Source: Xiphydria camelus
Lineage: Eukaryota; Arthropoda; Insecta; Hymenoptera; Xiphydriidae
DNA length: 64,000 nt
Direction: 5' to 3'
Assembly: GCA_963678675.1 (NCBI GenBank)
Contig: OY783195.1
Span: 10,173,277 to 10,237,276, forward strand
How positions within the stretch are numbered: position 1 is the first letter of the stretch; every line of letters starts with the position of its first letter. The notes beneath the pieces were generated by a model. That model ran no database searches, was not told where the DNA came from, and saw nothing but the letters and a program-made list of their open reading frames with translations. Made by a program: the position numbers and the translations under genes. Positions 1-12,326 of this stretch are shown here, piece by piece.

Positions 1-1426
1 TTTCGATATGCTTTTATCAATTGCATTGAAAATTAATAATTTAAACTTTTTTTAAACAAATAATTTTGTAAATCCCTTTTTTTCGAGTCTCGTTACTTTT
101 TAAAAATCTAAAAAAATGAGCATGTAGCCTCACTTATATTCTTTCCGGTCGTGGAATAAAAAACACGGTCACTACATAAACAAATTTGTAATTATTTTAA
201 TAGTATCACAGAGTGTTACTTTGGTAGTTCTGTGGTTAACGGTTCTCGCGTGTGGCTAATCGTCCCTGGGCTGCACTCCCACCTGCATGACCACGTACAA
301 CGTACGAGTACCTTCAATATCCAGGTAGTCAAACAATTAAAATTAATTTGTTTACGAAGTGACTGTATTTTTTGTTCAATGACGGGAAGAACATAGGTGT
401 GGTTATATGCGCATTGTTTTAGATTTTTAAAAAGTAGCAATACCCGAAAAAAGGGATTTACAAGGATATTTGTTTAATAAAAAAATATTAATTATTAATT
501 TGTTTCACGTTTCTCATCTTTTGTATAAAATATAAGCGTATTCGTGCGAGAGTGCAAAATTCCATAAGGCTACGATTTTTGCGTTTAATGTTATAATTTT
601 TTCAAACAAATTGACTCAAAAACTTTGCAAGTTTTGTCGCAACTTTTATCATTTTTAAAATTTTCAAAAATCGTTTGGCATACGTATTAACAATGCAATT
701 GTTAACAAAATATCCAAAATTGAAGAAAATTAAAAATCTATTCCAAAAAGTAATAGATTTAGCATGGAATGACCTATAAGCGCAGAATCTGTAACGATGC
801 CTAGGCTTGTAATTCAAATAATCTTGACATTTTAGTTTCATTTATTTTTATATTTCTTTAAGCTTTTCTAAGTTGTATGTACTTTTATCACATTCACAGC
901 TAGGTCAAGCTAGAAAACTTGCAATTAAAAATGTTTGAATTTCTGGCAGACATAAACATCAGATCGCCAGCAGATTATGGGATGTACAATGCACACGTCA
1001 ATGATTCTGATCGACCCGCTTTGGGTGATGGTACTTCAATCGGGTCGACCGTTGTCGAACGGTACGAGCAAATCTTCTTGTTTAGCCATGAAGCACCGAT
1101 TAAATTTAGCCTTCATGGCAAAACACTAACATTCACTCGAATCTTTTAGCTATGGTCGACTCAATAGAAGTACCGTCGCGTCACCCAAAGCGAGTCGATC
1201 AGAATCATTGACGCTAGGTGTACCTACTTATCAAAGTCATTCCACAAATGCTAAAAATCAAAATTACTTCACCGGTATAAAGATAATTGTCAAATTGTTC
1301 AAATTTCTCAGAACTTTACAATCTCGACAATTTGAATGTTATTTAATTTCGGCTTCATAACTAATTCAAACTTTAGATAGCAGCTGATGTGTTACGGCGT
1401 ATATTTCATATTATCATGTAACTGAC
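1..1426. other. Left edge: sev intron sequence with a small inverted repeat
   Basis: No kinase exon is visible here. The sev frame ends at 1427 with a splice donor, and the remaining kinase domain must lie left of base 1, so this stretch reads as intron. It is AT-rich, apart from an inverted repeat at 996-1213 annotated separately. The short open frames in it have no domain similarity that I recognise. Confidence 0.6.
996..1213. repeat. Foldback repeat (MITE-like), about 42-bp arms
   Basis: The left arm begins cgtcaatgattctgatcgac and its reverse complement closes the repeat at about 1170-1213, with a few mismatches. The loop is about 130 bases. It is probably a small non-autonomous DNA element inside the sev intron, since no coding content is seen. 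Confidence 0.6.
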
Positions 1427-1650
1427 CTCCCCGAAAGCACCACTGCCCAAAAATTTTGCCAAGGTTATTTGCTCCCTTCTTATTTTTGGTAGTAAAGAGT
1501 CATCGGGATCATTTTGTATCGCCGATGCATACAAGGCATTTGATTGTACAAAATTTCCTCGAGGAATTTCGCGAAGCGTCGCCAATTCTACATCGGGTAC
1601 CACGGGGGAGAGTACAACTTTTTTGTCGTTTTTACGTTGCCTGTACACTG
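1427..1650 (-). CDS. sev: Sevenless receptor tyrosine kinase, exon: juxtamembrane segment and kinase glycine loop
   Basis: This exon encodes the cytoplasmic juxtamembrane region and the first strand of the kinase domain. Seen: a basic stretch YRQRKNDKK just after the membrane, then ELATLRE and NALYAS, then REQITLAKFLGSGAFGE, the ATP-binding glycine loop. The same order occurs in vertebrate ROS1 (ELAELR, NACYAI, LGSGAFGEV). The acceptor is ttttcag at 1651 and the donor is gtcagt, starting at 1426. The exon starts with two bases completing a codon from the exon ending at 1942 and ends on a full codon. The catalytic lysine, HRD and DFG are not in the window, so the gene is cut by the left edge. 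Confidence 0.92.
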
Positions 1651-1941
1651 CTGAAAATCAATGAACATTTTTAGTAACGGATACGTAACAGTTTGTTGTA
1701 TTTATTAACAACGGAAAGATTATCATCGGCATGCATATTATTCGCTTTGTCTCCTTCGTATTAAAATTTAATCGAAGAGCTAAGTGTCGACCTCGATCAA
1801 ATTTTAATATATAAGACAAAGCATATTTGGCAATGCCGTCTGCATTCCATTGCCATAACAAATGGTATTTATGGTATTGTAACAGAGAATAAAAGAATGT
1901 TACAATAATATGATAGTTATGTAATATCGTTCGATACTTAC

Positions 1942-2364
1942 GGCAAAAGAAGTAGCAGAAACACACTAATACTATGGTAACGACAGGAACGATCAGACCC
2001 AACACTATACCAAGATGTTGTCGCGCTACTAACATTCCACTAGCTGCATCCGTTAAATCCACAACAGCACTCGGTGTACTCCAGACGCCAAAACCATAAG
2101 CATTCCTGGCTTGAACGCGAAAACGATACTTTTGATCCATTTCTCCGATAATTATCCAATAATTGTCGGTACCATTATAGCATAAATTCCATTCGTCGCT
2201 TTGGTTACGGCCAGTATCTTGCGTCGAGTCTTCGACGAGTTTGCCCTCGAGACGATATAGCGTTACTTGCGAACCGTGAGCCTGCGCGGGCTCCCAATTG
2301 AGCTGATAAACGGAATTTCGCAATTTGATGATCGTCGGAACTCCCGGAGCACTCGGTACGTCAC
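1942..2364 (-). CDS. sev: Sevenless, exon: last fibronectin III domain and transmembrane helix
   Basis: It starts DVPSAPGVPTII, a typical fibronectin III opening, with conserved LNWEPAQ and YRFRVQARNAYGFG near the end of the fold. A juxtamembrane linker follows, then a strongly hydrophobic segment (LGIVLGLIVPVVTIVLVCFC), the single membrane span. The acceptor is accacag and the donor is gtaagt. Phase agrees with both neighbours: one base comes from the upstream exon and one base is left over. It anchors the receptor and links the ectodomain to the kinase. In Drosophila the family member Sev receives the Boss ligand in R7 photoreceptor specification; the role here is inferred by family. Confidence 0.93.
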
Positions 2365-2735
2365 CTGTGGTAAAATGATAATGATTATTCGTCGAGTAAT
2401 CGTTTAGTGTAGAACTAAAAAGAAAATTATGAGATTTAATGAAATAATTTAAGTAAGTTAAACACAATAAGTCGGAATATATTTCAATTATGTACATATC
2501 TCTTAAAGAATCTTCATGATATTTTCTTTTCTTTTCTTTTCTTCTTCATACTTCAGTAATAACTTAATGAACTGTGACTTAATAAAAATCATTGTCAAAT
2601 GACTATAAAATAGCTTATGAAATGAATTGTAACTTATTTACCAAATGAAGCAAAAACAGAGCTACAAAAAAATGTGCAGAATATTAATTTTTATGAGAAA
2701 TTAGCGTTTCGATTGTAACATCATGTGTCACTTAC
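2365..2735 (-). other. sev: sev intron, no further feature seen
   Basis: The intron is bounded by gtaagt (at 2735 on the minus strand) and cag (2367-2365). It is AT-rich and has a short ttttct run. I see nothing else in it. Confidence 0.75.
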
Positions 2736-4144
2736 CGAGAGTTTGGAAGGTAAACCGTGCGTCTGATGGCCATACAAAATATGGCTTGTAAACGGGGTAC
2801 CTCAGTTTCAAACGGAACTTGTACAAAGTCTTAGGTTGTAGCCCGTCAATGAAGTATTCCATCTTTCCTCTTTCCATCTTAAAGTCGTTAGCCAACTGCC
2901 ACTTTTCGAGACCGACTATCGTGAACTCCAGAACGTAGTCGATCGTCAGATTAACAGTTGGGGTCCAAGAAACGTTCAAGGTATTCACAGTGACGCCAGT
3001 TAACGTCAAATTGTTAGGCTCCGGATGCATTCGCAGAATTTGAGGAGCGCTTTCGTTGAAAACCGTAGTAAAGTTATCGGGAAATACTCGAACGTATACA
3101 TGGTATTCTTGACCAGCCAATAATGGATGTAACGTTGCCGAAAACTTTCCATTCACTGGATACTCTTTGACCCTTATAAGTTGTTCAGCTTTCGACCGAA
3201 CGCCGTTGATGAGGCGGATGAAGCGCCAGTGCACCTCGTAACGAACCGCCGCCGCATTGAGCACCTTCGGTGGCATCCAGTGAACGACGGCTAAAGTCGG
3301 AGTCAGCGCCTGGACTGTAACGTTTTGGGGTACTGTCGGAGCGCCGGCTTCTGACCTCAGAATGACGCCCGGTCCCAATTCCAAGTTCAGCGATTCAGCA
3401 CGCGTGTAATAATTACTCAGGGCCAATTTGAATCTATATTTCGTGAAAGGCCTTAGACCCTTGACTTCGGCCTCCTTCTCGTAGGTGCGCAGTTTTACGT
3501 TATCGCTGACCTCGCAGTTGTCGGGACGATTTTCGAAGCATTGAGACACGTAAACGGTGTACAGGGTCGCTGGCAAGTTGTAGCTCTCACAACCGTAATG
3601 CAACAGGGGTTCAGGGAATTTCAACTTGATGCTACTCGCGGTCTTCGACACTTCCGTGACATCATACACCGCTTGTCGCGGTATCAGACAGTCCTGCGTC
3701 GGATAGGACTGCAAAGACTTCCCGATGGCTTTTATACTCTTGGCGTTCGATAAGTGGAACTCTCTTATGTTCTCGACTCCGAGGTAAAACTTATTCACGA
3801 GATAGATCTTCTCTGTAACGACGTTCGACCAGTAAATATTCATTTTATCCACCGTTAACGAAACCGGCGGAAGGCCCTTGTTATTCGATTCCCCGTTAAT
3901 CACCGAGTTGCACACGCAACCGTCTATATCGGCGTTGTTCAGATGACCTTCCAGGGAAACCCAATACACCATTGGATTTTGCGCGTCGGTATTATCGATG
4001 GTCATTACCGGCATGATCGACGGTCTGTATCCGCAAGAACAATCTTCTTTGTGATTGAAGAAAGGCTGGATGTTCTCTCCATCCAAATCTGACTGCATCA
4101 TCACGCCTCGATCGTTTTTGGTTAATTCGATCCAATAGATGTTT
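2736..4144 (-). CDS. sev: Sevenless, large exon: YWTD propeller end and three fibronectin III domains
   Basis: This is the largest exon in the window. It begins NIYWIELTKND, followed by MVYWVSLEGH and MNIYWSNVVTEKIYLVN, which are YWTD (LDL receptor class B) blades that close a beta-propeller. Three fibronectin III domains follow, with recognisable cores: VKGLRPFTKYRFKLALSNYY; LAVVHWMPP with YEVHWRF; and LNVSWTP with YFIDGLQPKTLYKFRLKL. Many N-x-S/T sites support an extracellular location. The acceptor tttcag and donor gtaagt give phases that match both neighbours. The domain order matches the membrane-proximal half of sevenless/ROS1 ectodomains. Confidence 0.94.
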
Positions 4145-4290
4145 CTGAAATAGGGATGGAGTGATTAGTTTAATGATAAATTAGGTCAAAAAGTAACGTT
4201 GAATAGACTTCGGACAATTTTTCCTGGTGATAATGATCAGTTTTGGAAGAGGATCACCATATCCAAGGGAACATATCTCTGCACACTTAC

Positions 4291-4935
4291 CCCGTGAGCG
4301 GTGATATATCCAAATTTGTAACTCGTCGACTCCTCGTTGCTATATTCTCGACTTTACCCTCTTCGGCTTCCCAAGTGGTCAAATCGAATTTCATTATGCG
4401 ACTTCCACTGCTCTCTTTGTATCCCGATTCGGTCCAAAATAAGCTGCGCGAAATCCAATCGACGCAAAGACTCATCGCCGTGTTATTCAAAGTCAGTATC
4501 TTCGTGACGTTAGCACCGTTCAGATCAGCCATTACCACTTCTTGCATTTCATTGATCCAATATATTTTGTTGTCCACCTCCAGGTAGGTCACCTCCACGG
4601 CGATGTGCCTAGTGATCGTGCGATTGATCTCCCTATCTAAATCCGAGATCTTCACCGCATCCGTTGTGGCGACCAATATTTGCGGCACGGGATTTTCATA
4701 ATCCGTAGATACGCTTATGGTGTCCGAATACGGTCCCGCGCCCACCTCTGTATACGCCTGAACTTGAAAATAATACGTCGCATTTGGCAAGAGTCGATTT
4801 ATGTTGTATTCAAGTTTATTACTGGCCGGAACGTTGCAGACATCGCAGACGTGATTTGGGGCGTTATCTTCCATGTACCAGACTTGAATATTGTAGCCCT
4901 GTATTAGACCGTTAGTAAACTCGGGTTGATCCCAT
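4291..4935 (-). CDS. sev: Sevenless, exon: fibronectin III domain and start of a YWTD propeller
   Basis: It opens WDQPEFTNGLIQGYNIQVWY and runs to YYFQVQAYTEVGAGPYS, a complete fibronectin III fold. A linker follows, then propeller blades with NKIYWINEMQ and a D-x-NG turn, VDWISRSLFWTESG, and ITNLDISPLTG-like ends that continue directly into the next exon. Acceptor tttatttcag and donor gtaagt. Two bases are borrowed from the previous exon (splitting the Arg before Trp) and two are passed on. The function is extracellular ligand binding or structural. Confidence 0.93.
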
Positions 4936-5034
4936 CTGAAATAAAACGGGAATATATGAGGAGCTTTTTTTCCAAAATGCAATATGTCAATTTTCCTTTA
5001 AAATCGATTTAATGTTGGTGTTTTTGAAACTTAC

Positions 5035-5636
5035 CGAAATATTATTAAAATATCGTTGACCTCGCTTTGCAGCTCTTTATGAAATTCAACAAAAGCTCTC
5101 GCATTTGTGGGTTGACTCGGCACACTTTGCGGCGATCTTAATATTTTCCTTGAATGATGCGACGTCTCCCAATACGTAAAAGCTTTCACAGTCACCTCCA
5201 GTACGGAGTATGGTACGATTTGTTCCGAATTATTGTAAGGCATAGACGTTTCAGTCGTTACTTCCGGATTTGAATTAGTGTTAATGTAGTCCGCGAACTT
5301 GACTTCGTAAAACACAGTTCCGTAATTTATATTCGTCACCGGATCCCAAGAGACGTTGAAATCCCGCCAAGTTCCCACGATCCTGATACTGTTCACATCC
5401 ACGGCATTCGGTAGGACTACTATATTTTCGAATGTTAAATTTTTGGGATATTGATGAAGAGCAGGATCCATAATCGAGACCATATGAAGACCGGATAAGG
5501 TGATACCATTGATTACGGCTGTATTTTGGCCGGACAAATCACCGATTACTGCATTTCGATCGTCTTGCAGCCACAATAAGTGTTCTGAGAAGTAGCACAA
5601 AGGTCCTTGCACATTTGGATGTTGCAGTGCTGAAAC
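5035..5636 (-). CDS. sev: Sevenless, exon: propeller remainder and fibronectin III domain
   Basis: It starts VSALQHPNVQGPLCYFSEHL, then LLWLQDDRNAVIGDLSGQN, a propeller blade. A fibronectin III domain follows, with FNVSWDPVTNINYGTVFYEVKF and a typical C-terminal strand, and then the start of the next fibronectin domain (ending ILIIFR). I chose the acceptor ending at 5637 (acatag) over the one 7 bases further in (tttcag), because only the former gives phase 0, matching the end of the upstream exon. The donor is gtaagt. There are several N-glycosylation sites. Confidence 0.9.
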
Positions 5637-6272
5637 CTATGTATCAATGGATCAAAACATTAAACATTATAGCATTTTGAATCCACTCTAATATATGAGG
5701 ATTTTAACTAACTATTTTATCCACAAGTGCAATAACAATATATACTGTAAATTAATGAAAAGCATTATCGAATTTGACTTGAAGATATTTGAAATATTTA
5801 ATAAATAAGTGCTTTGTAGAAATTTTCACTAAAGCTTTAGAGCTTTTGTATCTTGATTTTCTATAGTCTACTTCTACGATTAAATACTCAAGATTTTATA
5901 TTTAAATCGTTCGATTTCGAAATCCCAGCAGTGAATTGCTGGGATTCACGTACTATTTCTGTATTTTATTTCATTTTAAGTCTTAAACCTTTGATTGAGG
6001 AATCAGAGCTAAGTTATTAGCTATAATTTCCAATGGCGTTAATTTTGCATGTATTTCTTAACCATTAAAATATACTCATGTTGAAAGTTTAAAGCATCAA
6101 AAGTGGTCGATTAGAAATTACAAAATTCTACTAATAATGATTACCCAAGTTTATAAGAATTGTCTTCATCGGATTATGCGCTATTTAATTCAGAATCTGT
6201 CACTCTTGACAGTAAAGACGGGTAGACCCTACCAACTAATTGCTATAATACTTCAAATATTATAAAAGCAGA
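5637..6272 (-). other. sev: sev intron with a small perfect hairpin
   Basis: This AT-rich intron holds no coding sequence. The only structure I see is a short hairpin at about 5922-5946 (aatcccagcagtgaattgctgggatt). The rest of the same intron, from 6273, is a MITE. Confidence 0.6.
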
Positions 6273-6654
6273 TACAGTCGGTACGATATTTGTTGAGCCA
6301 AAATTCCCAGAAACGATAAGGCGGTGTTCTCGGAACGCGATGACCTGACGCTTTGCAAACAGTGGCGTACCTTCAAATTTTCGGGCATTAAATTCCTTCC
6401 TTTTCTTTTTCGCCTCCATTGATTTCTTATAAGAAATTAAACTCAAAATTCACAGGACGATACTCTCACAAAGAAACACGCTACGTATAAATCGACTGCA
6501 AAACACGGTATGCAAATAATGCTAACTGCAATCTGCTACGGTTAACACTGCACCGCCAATGTCTCCAACTCGGTTGCCGAATGGGGATAATTCCAAGAAA
6601 GTGACGCAGCAGTCTTCTAGGAATTCTGGCTCAACAAATATCGTACCGACTGTA
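6273..6654. mobile_element. MITE family A, copy 1, flush against a sev splice donor
   Basis: The terminal inverted repeats are about 34 bp; they start tacagtcggtacgatatttg and end with the complement. The element is 382 bp. A second copy with the same internal sequence lies at 58933-59319, so this is a true dispersed family. The ends carry TA, as expected of Tc1/mariner-class MITEs. The inner edge at 6654 lies only 9 bases inside the intron from the donor at 6663. There is no coding capacity. Confidence 0.85.
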
Positions 6655-6663
6655 TGTACAAAC

Positions 6664-6987
6664 CTTTTCTGGTTCAATCTTACGGCCCATCGGTATCCTT
6701 TCAGACGTCGGCGCTCGATATACAATAGATCCACTCTCGTAGCTTCTTACGATCCAATACACATATCTATTTTCCGTATCTAAAGTCAGTCCCATGACCT
6801 GCTTGCCGTTGAATATTTCGTCGGAATGGTAATATCTTCTGTCTTGACCATTCAGGCGTGCTACCTCGACAGCGTGTCCCGTAGACCAATATAAATAAGC
6901 TTCCAAAGCGTCGATCATTAGTTCCTTGACAATAGCTAATATTGACATGGGTTCTTGTTGTGATCCATTCAAATTGGATCTGGTAAT
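6664..6987 (-). CDS. sev: Sevenless, exon: YWTD propeller blades
   Basis: It encodes 108 codons in phase 0 at both ends. Seen: ITRSNLNGSQ (the turn of a blade shared with the upstream exon), LEAYLYWSTGHAVEVARLNG, and NRYVYWIVRSYESGSIVYRA. These are LDL receptor class B (YWTD) repeats with the D/NG turn after strand 4. The acceptor is tattttag and the donor is gtttgt, a slightly weak but valid donor. A MITE begins just past the donor, at intron base 10. Confidence 0.93.
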
Positions 6988-7138
6988 CTAAAATATAGAA
7001 AGTAATCAAATATAAAACATCACATCTTTACATATTGCAAAAATTAAATCCCTTATTTGTGAAAAAGCTCAAACGTAAAATATTATATATGGCAATTTAG
7101 GTAAGGGAAGTTGTCAGATGTTGTATTTCAAAACTTTA

Positions 7139-7300
7139 TATGTGGAGGGGTTTTTCAAAAAGCGTTATTTCCATTAGGCATATTTTTGCAGGAAAGCGAG
7201 AAAACTGTAGCAGTCTTAGCACGTAGAGCGTGATGCCACCTGTACCTCAGTGGACGAAGTTTTTGGAAATAACGCTTTTTGAAAAACACCTCCACATATA
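7139..7300. repeat. Foldback element, about 35-bp arms
   Basis: The left arm begins tatgtggaggggtttttcaa, and the right arm at about 7262-7300 is its reverse complement with small differences. It is a short non-autonomous inverted-repeat element in a sev intron. Confidence 0.65.
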
Positions 7301-7413
7301 TGGATTTAAATATCTCTCGATTTTTATTGAAACTTATAAGTTCTTATATATTTTAAAAAACCTTTTGAAAAGAGAATCTGCCCTGTGGTGGACAATGATT
7401 TGATTATTGAAAT

Positions 7414-7807
<394 letters not shown>

Positions 7808-8410
7808 CTCTATTTTATGCTATTATATTTTGTGAAGAGACCGTATATATCTTCATCATATTACGAAATTATTAGTTTAAAAAAAAGAGCTTTACTCATA
7901 TTATTTGGCATACAAAGCAGTTTTCAGAAAACTTGATGTCAATAATTTTATGCTCAAGGATAGCAAACTATTGGGATTTATAGTTCATAATTAAACATTT
8001 TTATGGCAATATTAGAATGAACGAAAGACAAAATAAATATTTCTTTATTTGTAGCATTAACCGCAATTGTCTAGGCTACCCTGGCGAAAATAAAGCGTGA
8101 ACTGAGTGTGCTGGAAGGTAGCAAATCAAAATTTTCGGAAAGTGTCGGCCAAGCGTTAACGGAATGTGCATTGTTCACTCAGGAAGCGTATTTTGGAACA
8201 TGGAGTGTAAAGCGTAAGCAATAAACCTAATGCTCGTATAGTGTTCATAAAGTGTGCGCCCTCTCTCGTTATGGAAGTGTAGCGTAATGTACATGGAACT
8301 GTACATAACCGGACGCTCATAGTATTCTCAGTGTGTCTCATGTGATTAAAAGAATGTTTTGGGGCAACCTAACTATGATACATAGTTTCCTTGTATCATA
8401 GTTAGGTTTC

Positions 8411-8476
8411 TTGGGGATTTAAACCCGGGTGCTTTATGTAGGAGACCAACGCCTCAACCACCGAGCTACCCAGTGC
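8411..8476 (-). pseudogene. tRNA-like sequence (SINE head or tRNA pseudogene)
   Basis: On the minus strand it reads ctgggtagctcggtggttga, an A-box-like block. About 30 bases later comes gggtttaaatccc, a B-box-like block that departs from the usual GGTTCGAATCC. The anticodon arm does not pair cleanly, so I do not call a functional tRNA. The adjacent bases 8365-8408 form a hairpin around catgatacaagg-like sequence. A tRNA-derived SINE fragment is the best reading. Confidence 0.45.
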
Positions 8477-8833
8477 TGTTGAAATTTGCAATGATTTTAT
8501 TCCATATCAAGTAATCTGTAGTGTAAATTAATCTATTGGAAATGAAATATTAATTCATAGAAATTTGTAATTTGTATTCTAGAATTATCGGTATGTTGCT
8601 GAATCCATCTATATTTTAATATTAATATTTATTTATCGTATGAAGAAAACAAGATATTATCAGAACAAAACTATTTATGATATTTCATATATAATTGACA
8701 ATTTTGTACAACTTTTTCAATTGATTAAAATCGATAATTAATTTTATTTATCCTTTATTGACTTTTTAAAAATATCTATTTAAATTGTAGACAAGAAGTC
8801 TGTTCGTAAAGCACGCGGAAACTGTTAACGAGT

Positions 8834-9082
8834 TATACTGCCCAACTATGGAGAAAGGCAGTAACTAGCAAAACAAACCGAGATGCGTTTTTTGGTACCA
8901 TTGTATATCTTGAACCATTTTGTACCCAAATTTTGTACCTTTTTTTAATGTGAAAGCTAGGTTTCATTAGTAATCTGCCTTGGAAAACCTTCGGCTAGAG
9001 GCATCAAAGTTACACTTGATTTTCCACAAGTTTGTCGGGGGGTTAGCAGTTACTGCCTTTTTCTCCACAGTTGGGCAGTATA
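8834..9082. repeat. MITE with about 33-bp inverted termini
   Basis: The left terminus tatactgcccaactatggag and the right terminus ctccacagttgggcagtata are inverted copies. The element is about 250 bp, lies inside the larger composite element, and has TA at its ends. No coding content. Confidence 0.7.
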
Positions 9083-9661
9083 GAGGTTATAATGTATTCA
9101 TAAAATGTTCACAAGAGGTATACATTGAAGTGTACGGAAACAATACACGGGATGTTGGAACCGCATGAGGTGTTTACGAAATGTTTACGAAGTATATGTG
9201 GTATAAAGAAACCGTGTATTGAGTGTTGTGCTGATGTAATGATACTCAAGCGTTCACGAAATACGCATGGACACCAGCAGGGGGTGTACAAAACATTTCC
9301 TGCACTCTTCGTACACGCTTAACGGCACGCTTTATTTTCCCCAGGGTAGGCCTTTACGAAGCGTGCAGAAATATTAATATAGGAAGCGTGCATTTTCAGT
9401 GTCCAGTTTCATGGCAGGGAGCGTAAATTAGAACATGAAGTGTTCAAACATTCTCTGAACTCTTCGTGTACACTTAAAAAGCGCCCACTTTATTTTCGCC
9501 GGGGTAATGTGACTATCTACAATGAAGCGTTACAATATGCTTTATTTCAACTCTCTCTTTTAAAGTGAAACTTCTTTGCTGAGGGTAGTAAATCGCGCGA
9601 GATGAGACGAAATACCGTCACATCCCCACTCCAGCGCTCTCAACCGTGCGTAGCACGGTCG

Positions 9662-10207
<546 letters not shown>

Positions 10208-10967
10208 ATCCACTGCGCAGCCGACCTGTACAATTGAGAGAGAGGAGTATTTGCGTGATTTGTCGCTCCGAAATACTATGTGTTGCCTTTGCTCTACAGT
10301 TTTTCTTGTGTTCTAAGCGTTCAATTGATTTGTGTTTTATCTCTTTCGTTGTTTTTTTATTTAAGTATTTAAATTCAGGTTATTTTAGTCACTTTAATTT
10401 ATAGATTCTTAGATTTAATGGAAAAGTTATTTTAAAAAAAGAGAAAAAAAGTCCAGTGTAGATTTTTTTTAGGTTACGTTAATGTTTATATTATGACATT
10501 TAAACTTTTTTGGAGTAATTTAATGTTTTTGTGTTCTAAGCTCTTTTTAAAAATGTATCAAGTGACTTAAGTTAGTGTTAATATAATAAATAAACATTGA
10601 ATAAATATGATTTACTTTTAAATAATGAAAAATATTAGAACAAAAAATTTCTTCTATTTCATAAACGTCAATGAACACTGAACATACTTTTCATGTGTGT
10701 ATTAATTTATAATCATTATGGTAAATAATTTTCTTTTCTACCCCTCAGAGTATCGAAATTTCACTGCTTCTGTGCGCGTGGCGGCCACGCGTTTTGGTTT
10801 TTATTATCATGTTTAACTTATATCATTCCTTTTTCAGTTTGTGTAGCTACAGTTATTAACTTTAGCACCACTTATTACAATCTTACCGAACTAATCACTT
10901 ATAACTTCTCTCCAACACCCAATTCGTAACGCAACCAGTTTAATGTATAACAATCGTAGGTACTTAC
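10208..10967 (-). other. sev: sev intron end, no feature seen
   Basis: AT-rich intron between the microsatellite and the exon at 10968. I see neither coding sequence nor a clear repeat. Confidence 0.6.
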
Positions 10968-11280
10968 TATTTGTTGTTTCGGATTGGCCCAATAGAGTTT
11001 CCTGGATATCCAATCCACGGCGACACTTCCAACTGAATTAATGTTCAGTTTATTCTTCTGATGATTCGTAATGTTATATCGATATAAAATCGAGTTGTTT
11101 CCTACTAGAAACAACAAATCCTTGTACCAACTAACGTCGACAATGTGGTATTCATTTTCGTAATCCCTTAAACTTGCTTTATGTATTAAAGTATCTGTAT
11201 TTTCTCCTGTGACATCACTCCTGAGTAAACCTTCGTTGGCCGACCACAAGATCGACGCATACGAACCGTCCGCAGGATCC
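10968..11280 (-). CDS. sev: Sevenless, exon: YWTD propeller blades
   Basis: It encodes propeller strands: DPADGSYASILWSANEGLLR with SDVTGEN, VDVSWYKDLLFLVGNNSILYRY, and VDWISRKLYWANPKQQI. VDWISRKLYWAN is an almost textbook YWTD blade. Acceptor gcgtag, donor gtaagt. It takes two bases from the upstream exon (completing Lys) and ends in phase 0, so the blade runs straight into ITRSNLNG of the exon at 6987. Confidence 0.93.
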
Positions 11281-11652
11281 CTACGCAAAAAGAACGTATA
11301 ATTTTCGAAGGATACAGCTAATAGTATTGTAATATTGATCGATCACATAGGTCTCTTTTCAATTTCATTGGACTACAAAATATAAATAAAACTCTATTTT
11401 TTTAATCGTTAGTCTTTTCTCTGAGTAAGAAATGATTTATTGAAGAGAGCAGTAATAATTTATGAAATATTAGCGTTGTAACAAAGCATACTTGCATTTC
11501 ATAAATCATTTCCTCTTTATTAAATAATATTTTATTTGAGTTTGGCAAAATTCAAGGATCGAACACATATTTAAAAATTGAATTTTATATCCTCCCTGTA
11601 GAACAAGAATGTTGCTGGTAAACTTATCCTACTTTTTCGTAACAATTCTTAC
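11281..11652 (-). other. sev: sev intron, no feature seen
   Basis: AT-rich intron with a gtaaga donor and a gcgtag acceptor. Direct repeats of aaatgatttat-like sequence occur near 11430 and 11500, but no element is evident. Confidence 0.65.
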
Positions 11653-12009
11653 TTCAAGGTGCGACCTCGAAACTCAGTTGACCAAGGTCCTCTACCAGCG
11701 CTTGTATATGCTGCAGCCTTTATTAAGTATTCCGATCTTTCTCGTAGGTGGTGAACGGTATGGGATGATCCGGCAAGGGCATTCTGATGAATCGTTTCTC
11801 CGGTAGCTTCGTCTTTAATTTCCAATTCGTAAGACCAATTTTGCCAAGCACCTTTCCCTTGTCCACCCAGCAGGTGAGGAGCTTGCCAAGAGACTTTAGC
11901 TCTCTCGGCTCCCAAAACAGCTTGGACACCAGTAGGTGGATTTACCGGTACCGGTACTGGTTGACTCGCATCCATTAATACGTTCACACTTACGAAGGAA
12001 CTGTCGGAT
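11653..12009 (-). CDS. sev: Sevenless, exon: fibronectin III domain
   Basis: One fibronectin III domain: PVNPPTGVQAVLGAERAKVS, then WQAPHLLGGQGKGAWQNWSY, ending SEYLIKAAAYTSAGRGPWST. The hallmark Trp, Tyr and the G-x-GPWS turn are all present. Acceptor cccaaag, donor gtaaga. Phases (two bases in, two bases out) fit both neighbours. The domain sits between two propeller modules, as expected for the sevenless ectodomain. Confidence 0.93.
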
Positions 12010-12326
12010 CTTTGGGAAAAACACAATAAATATATTAAGGAGACAGATGCATTAATGTTACTCGGAAAACAATGTTACACCAACAATTACGTTGGCAGGG
12101 AATAATTATTTTAAACCCATCATATTGCAGTTTAAAGTATATACAATATAATGTATTTCATGGAATATTTAAATACGAGATTACGTATGTGGGTACTTTT
12201 GTAAAAGATTTTTTAATCTCTTTCTGCCTTTACAATATAGCGTAATACGCACACTAATTCCTATCTATAAGTACGTATTATGAATGTGTGTGTAGCGTAT
12301 AAATTAATATTTCATTATTATCTTAC
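12010..12326 (-). other. sev: sev intron, no feature seen
   Basis: Short AT-rich intron with gtaaga and cccaaag boundaries. No repeat or coding sequence noticed. Confidence 0.65.

Larger units (their letters stand above)
8077..9506. mobile_element. Composite inverted-repeat element with a doubled right end
   Basis: The left end taccctggcgaaaataaagc is matched by inverted copies at two places on the right: about 9323-9348 (tttattttccccagggta) and about 9485-9506 (tttattttcgccggggta). The interior is rich in short gcgtgtacgaag-like motifs in both orientations. No transposase is seen. It may be a non-autonomous element or two nested copies. It contains a tRNA-like segment and a second MITE. Confidence 0.5.

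Noticed and set aside
919..1149. 76-residue frame
   Set aside because: Overlaps an inverted repeat in a sev intron and shows no domain.
5630..5636. Alternative acceptor (ggtttcag) for the sev exon at 5035
   Set aside because: It would put the exon out of phase with the upstream exon ending at 6664; the acceptor 7 bases earlier fits.
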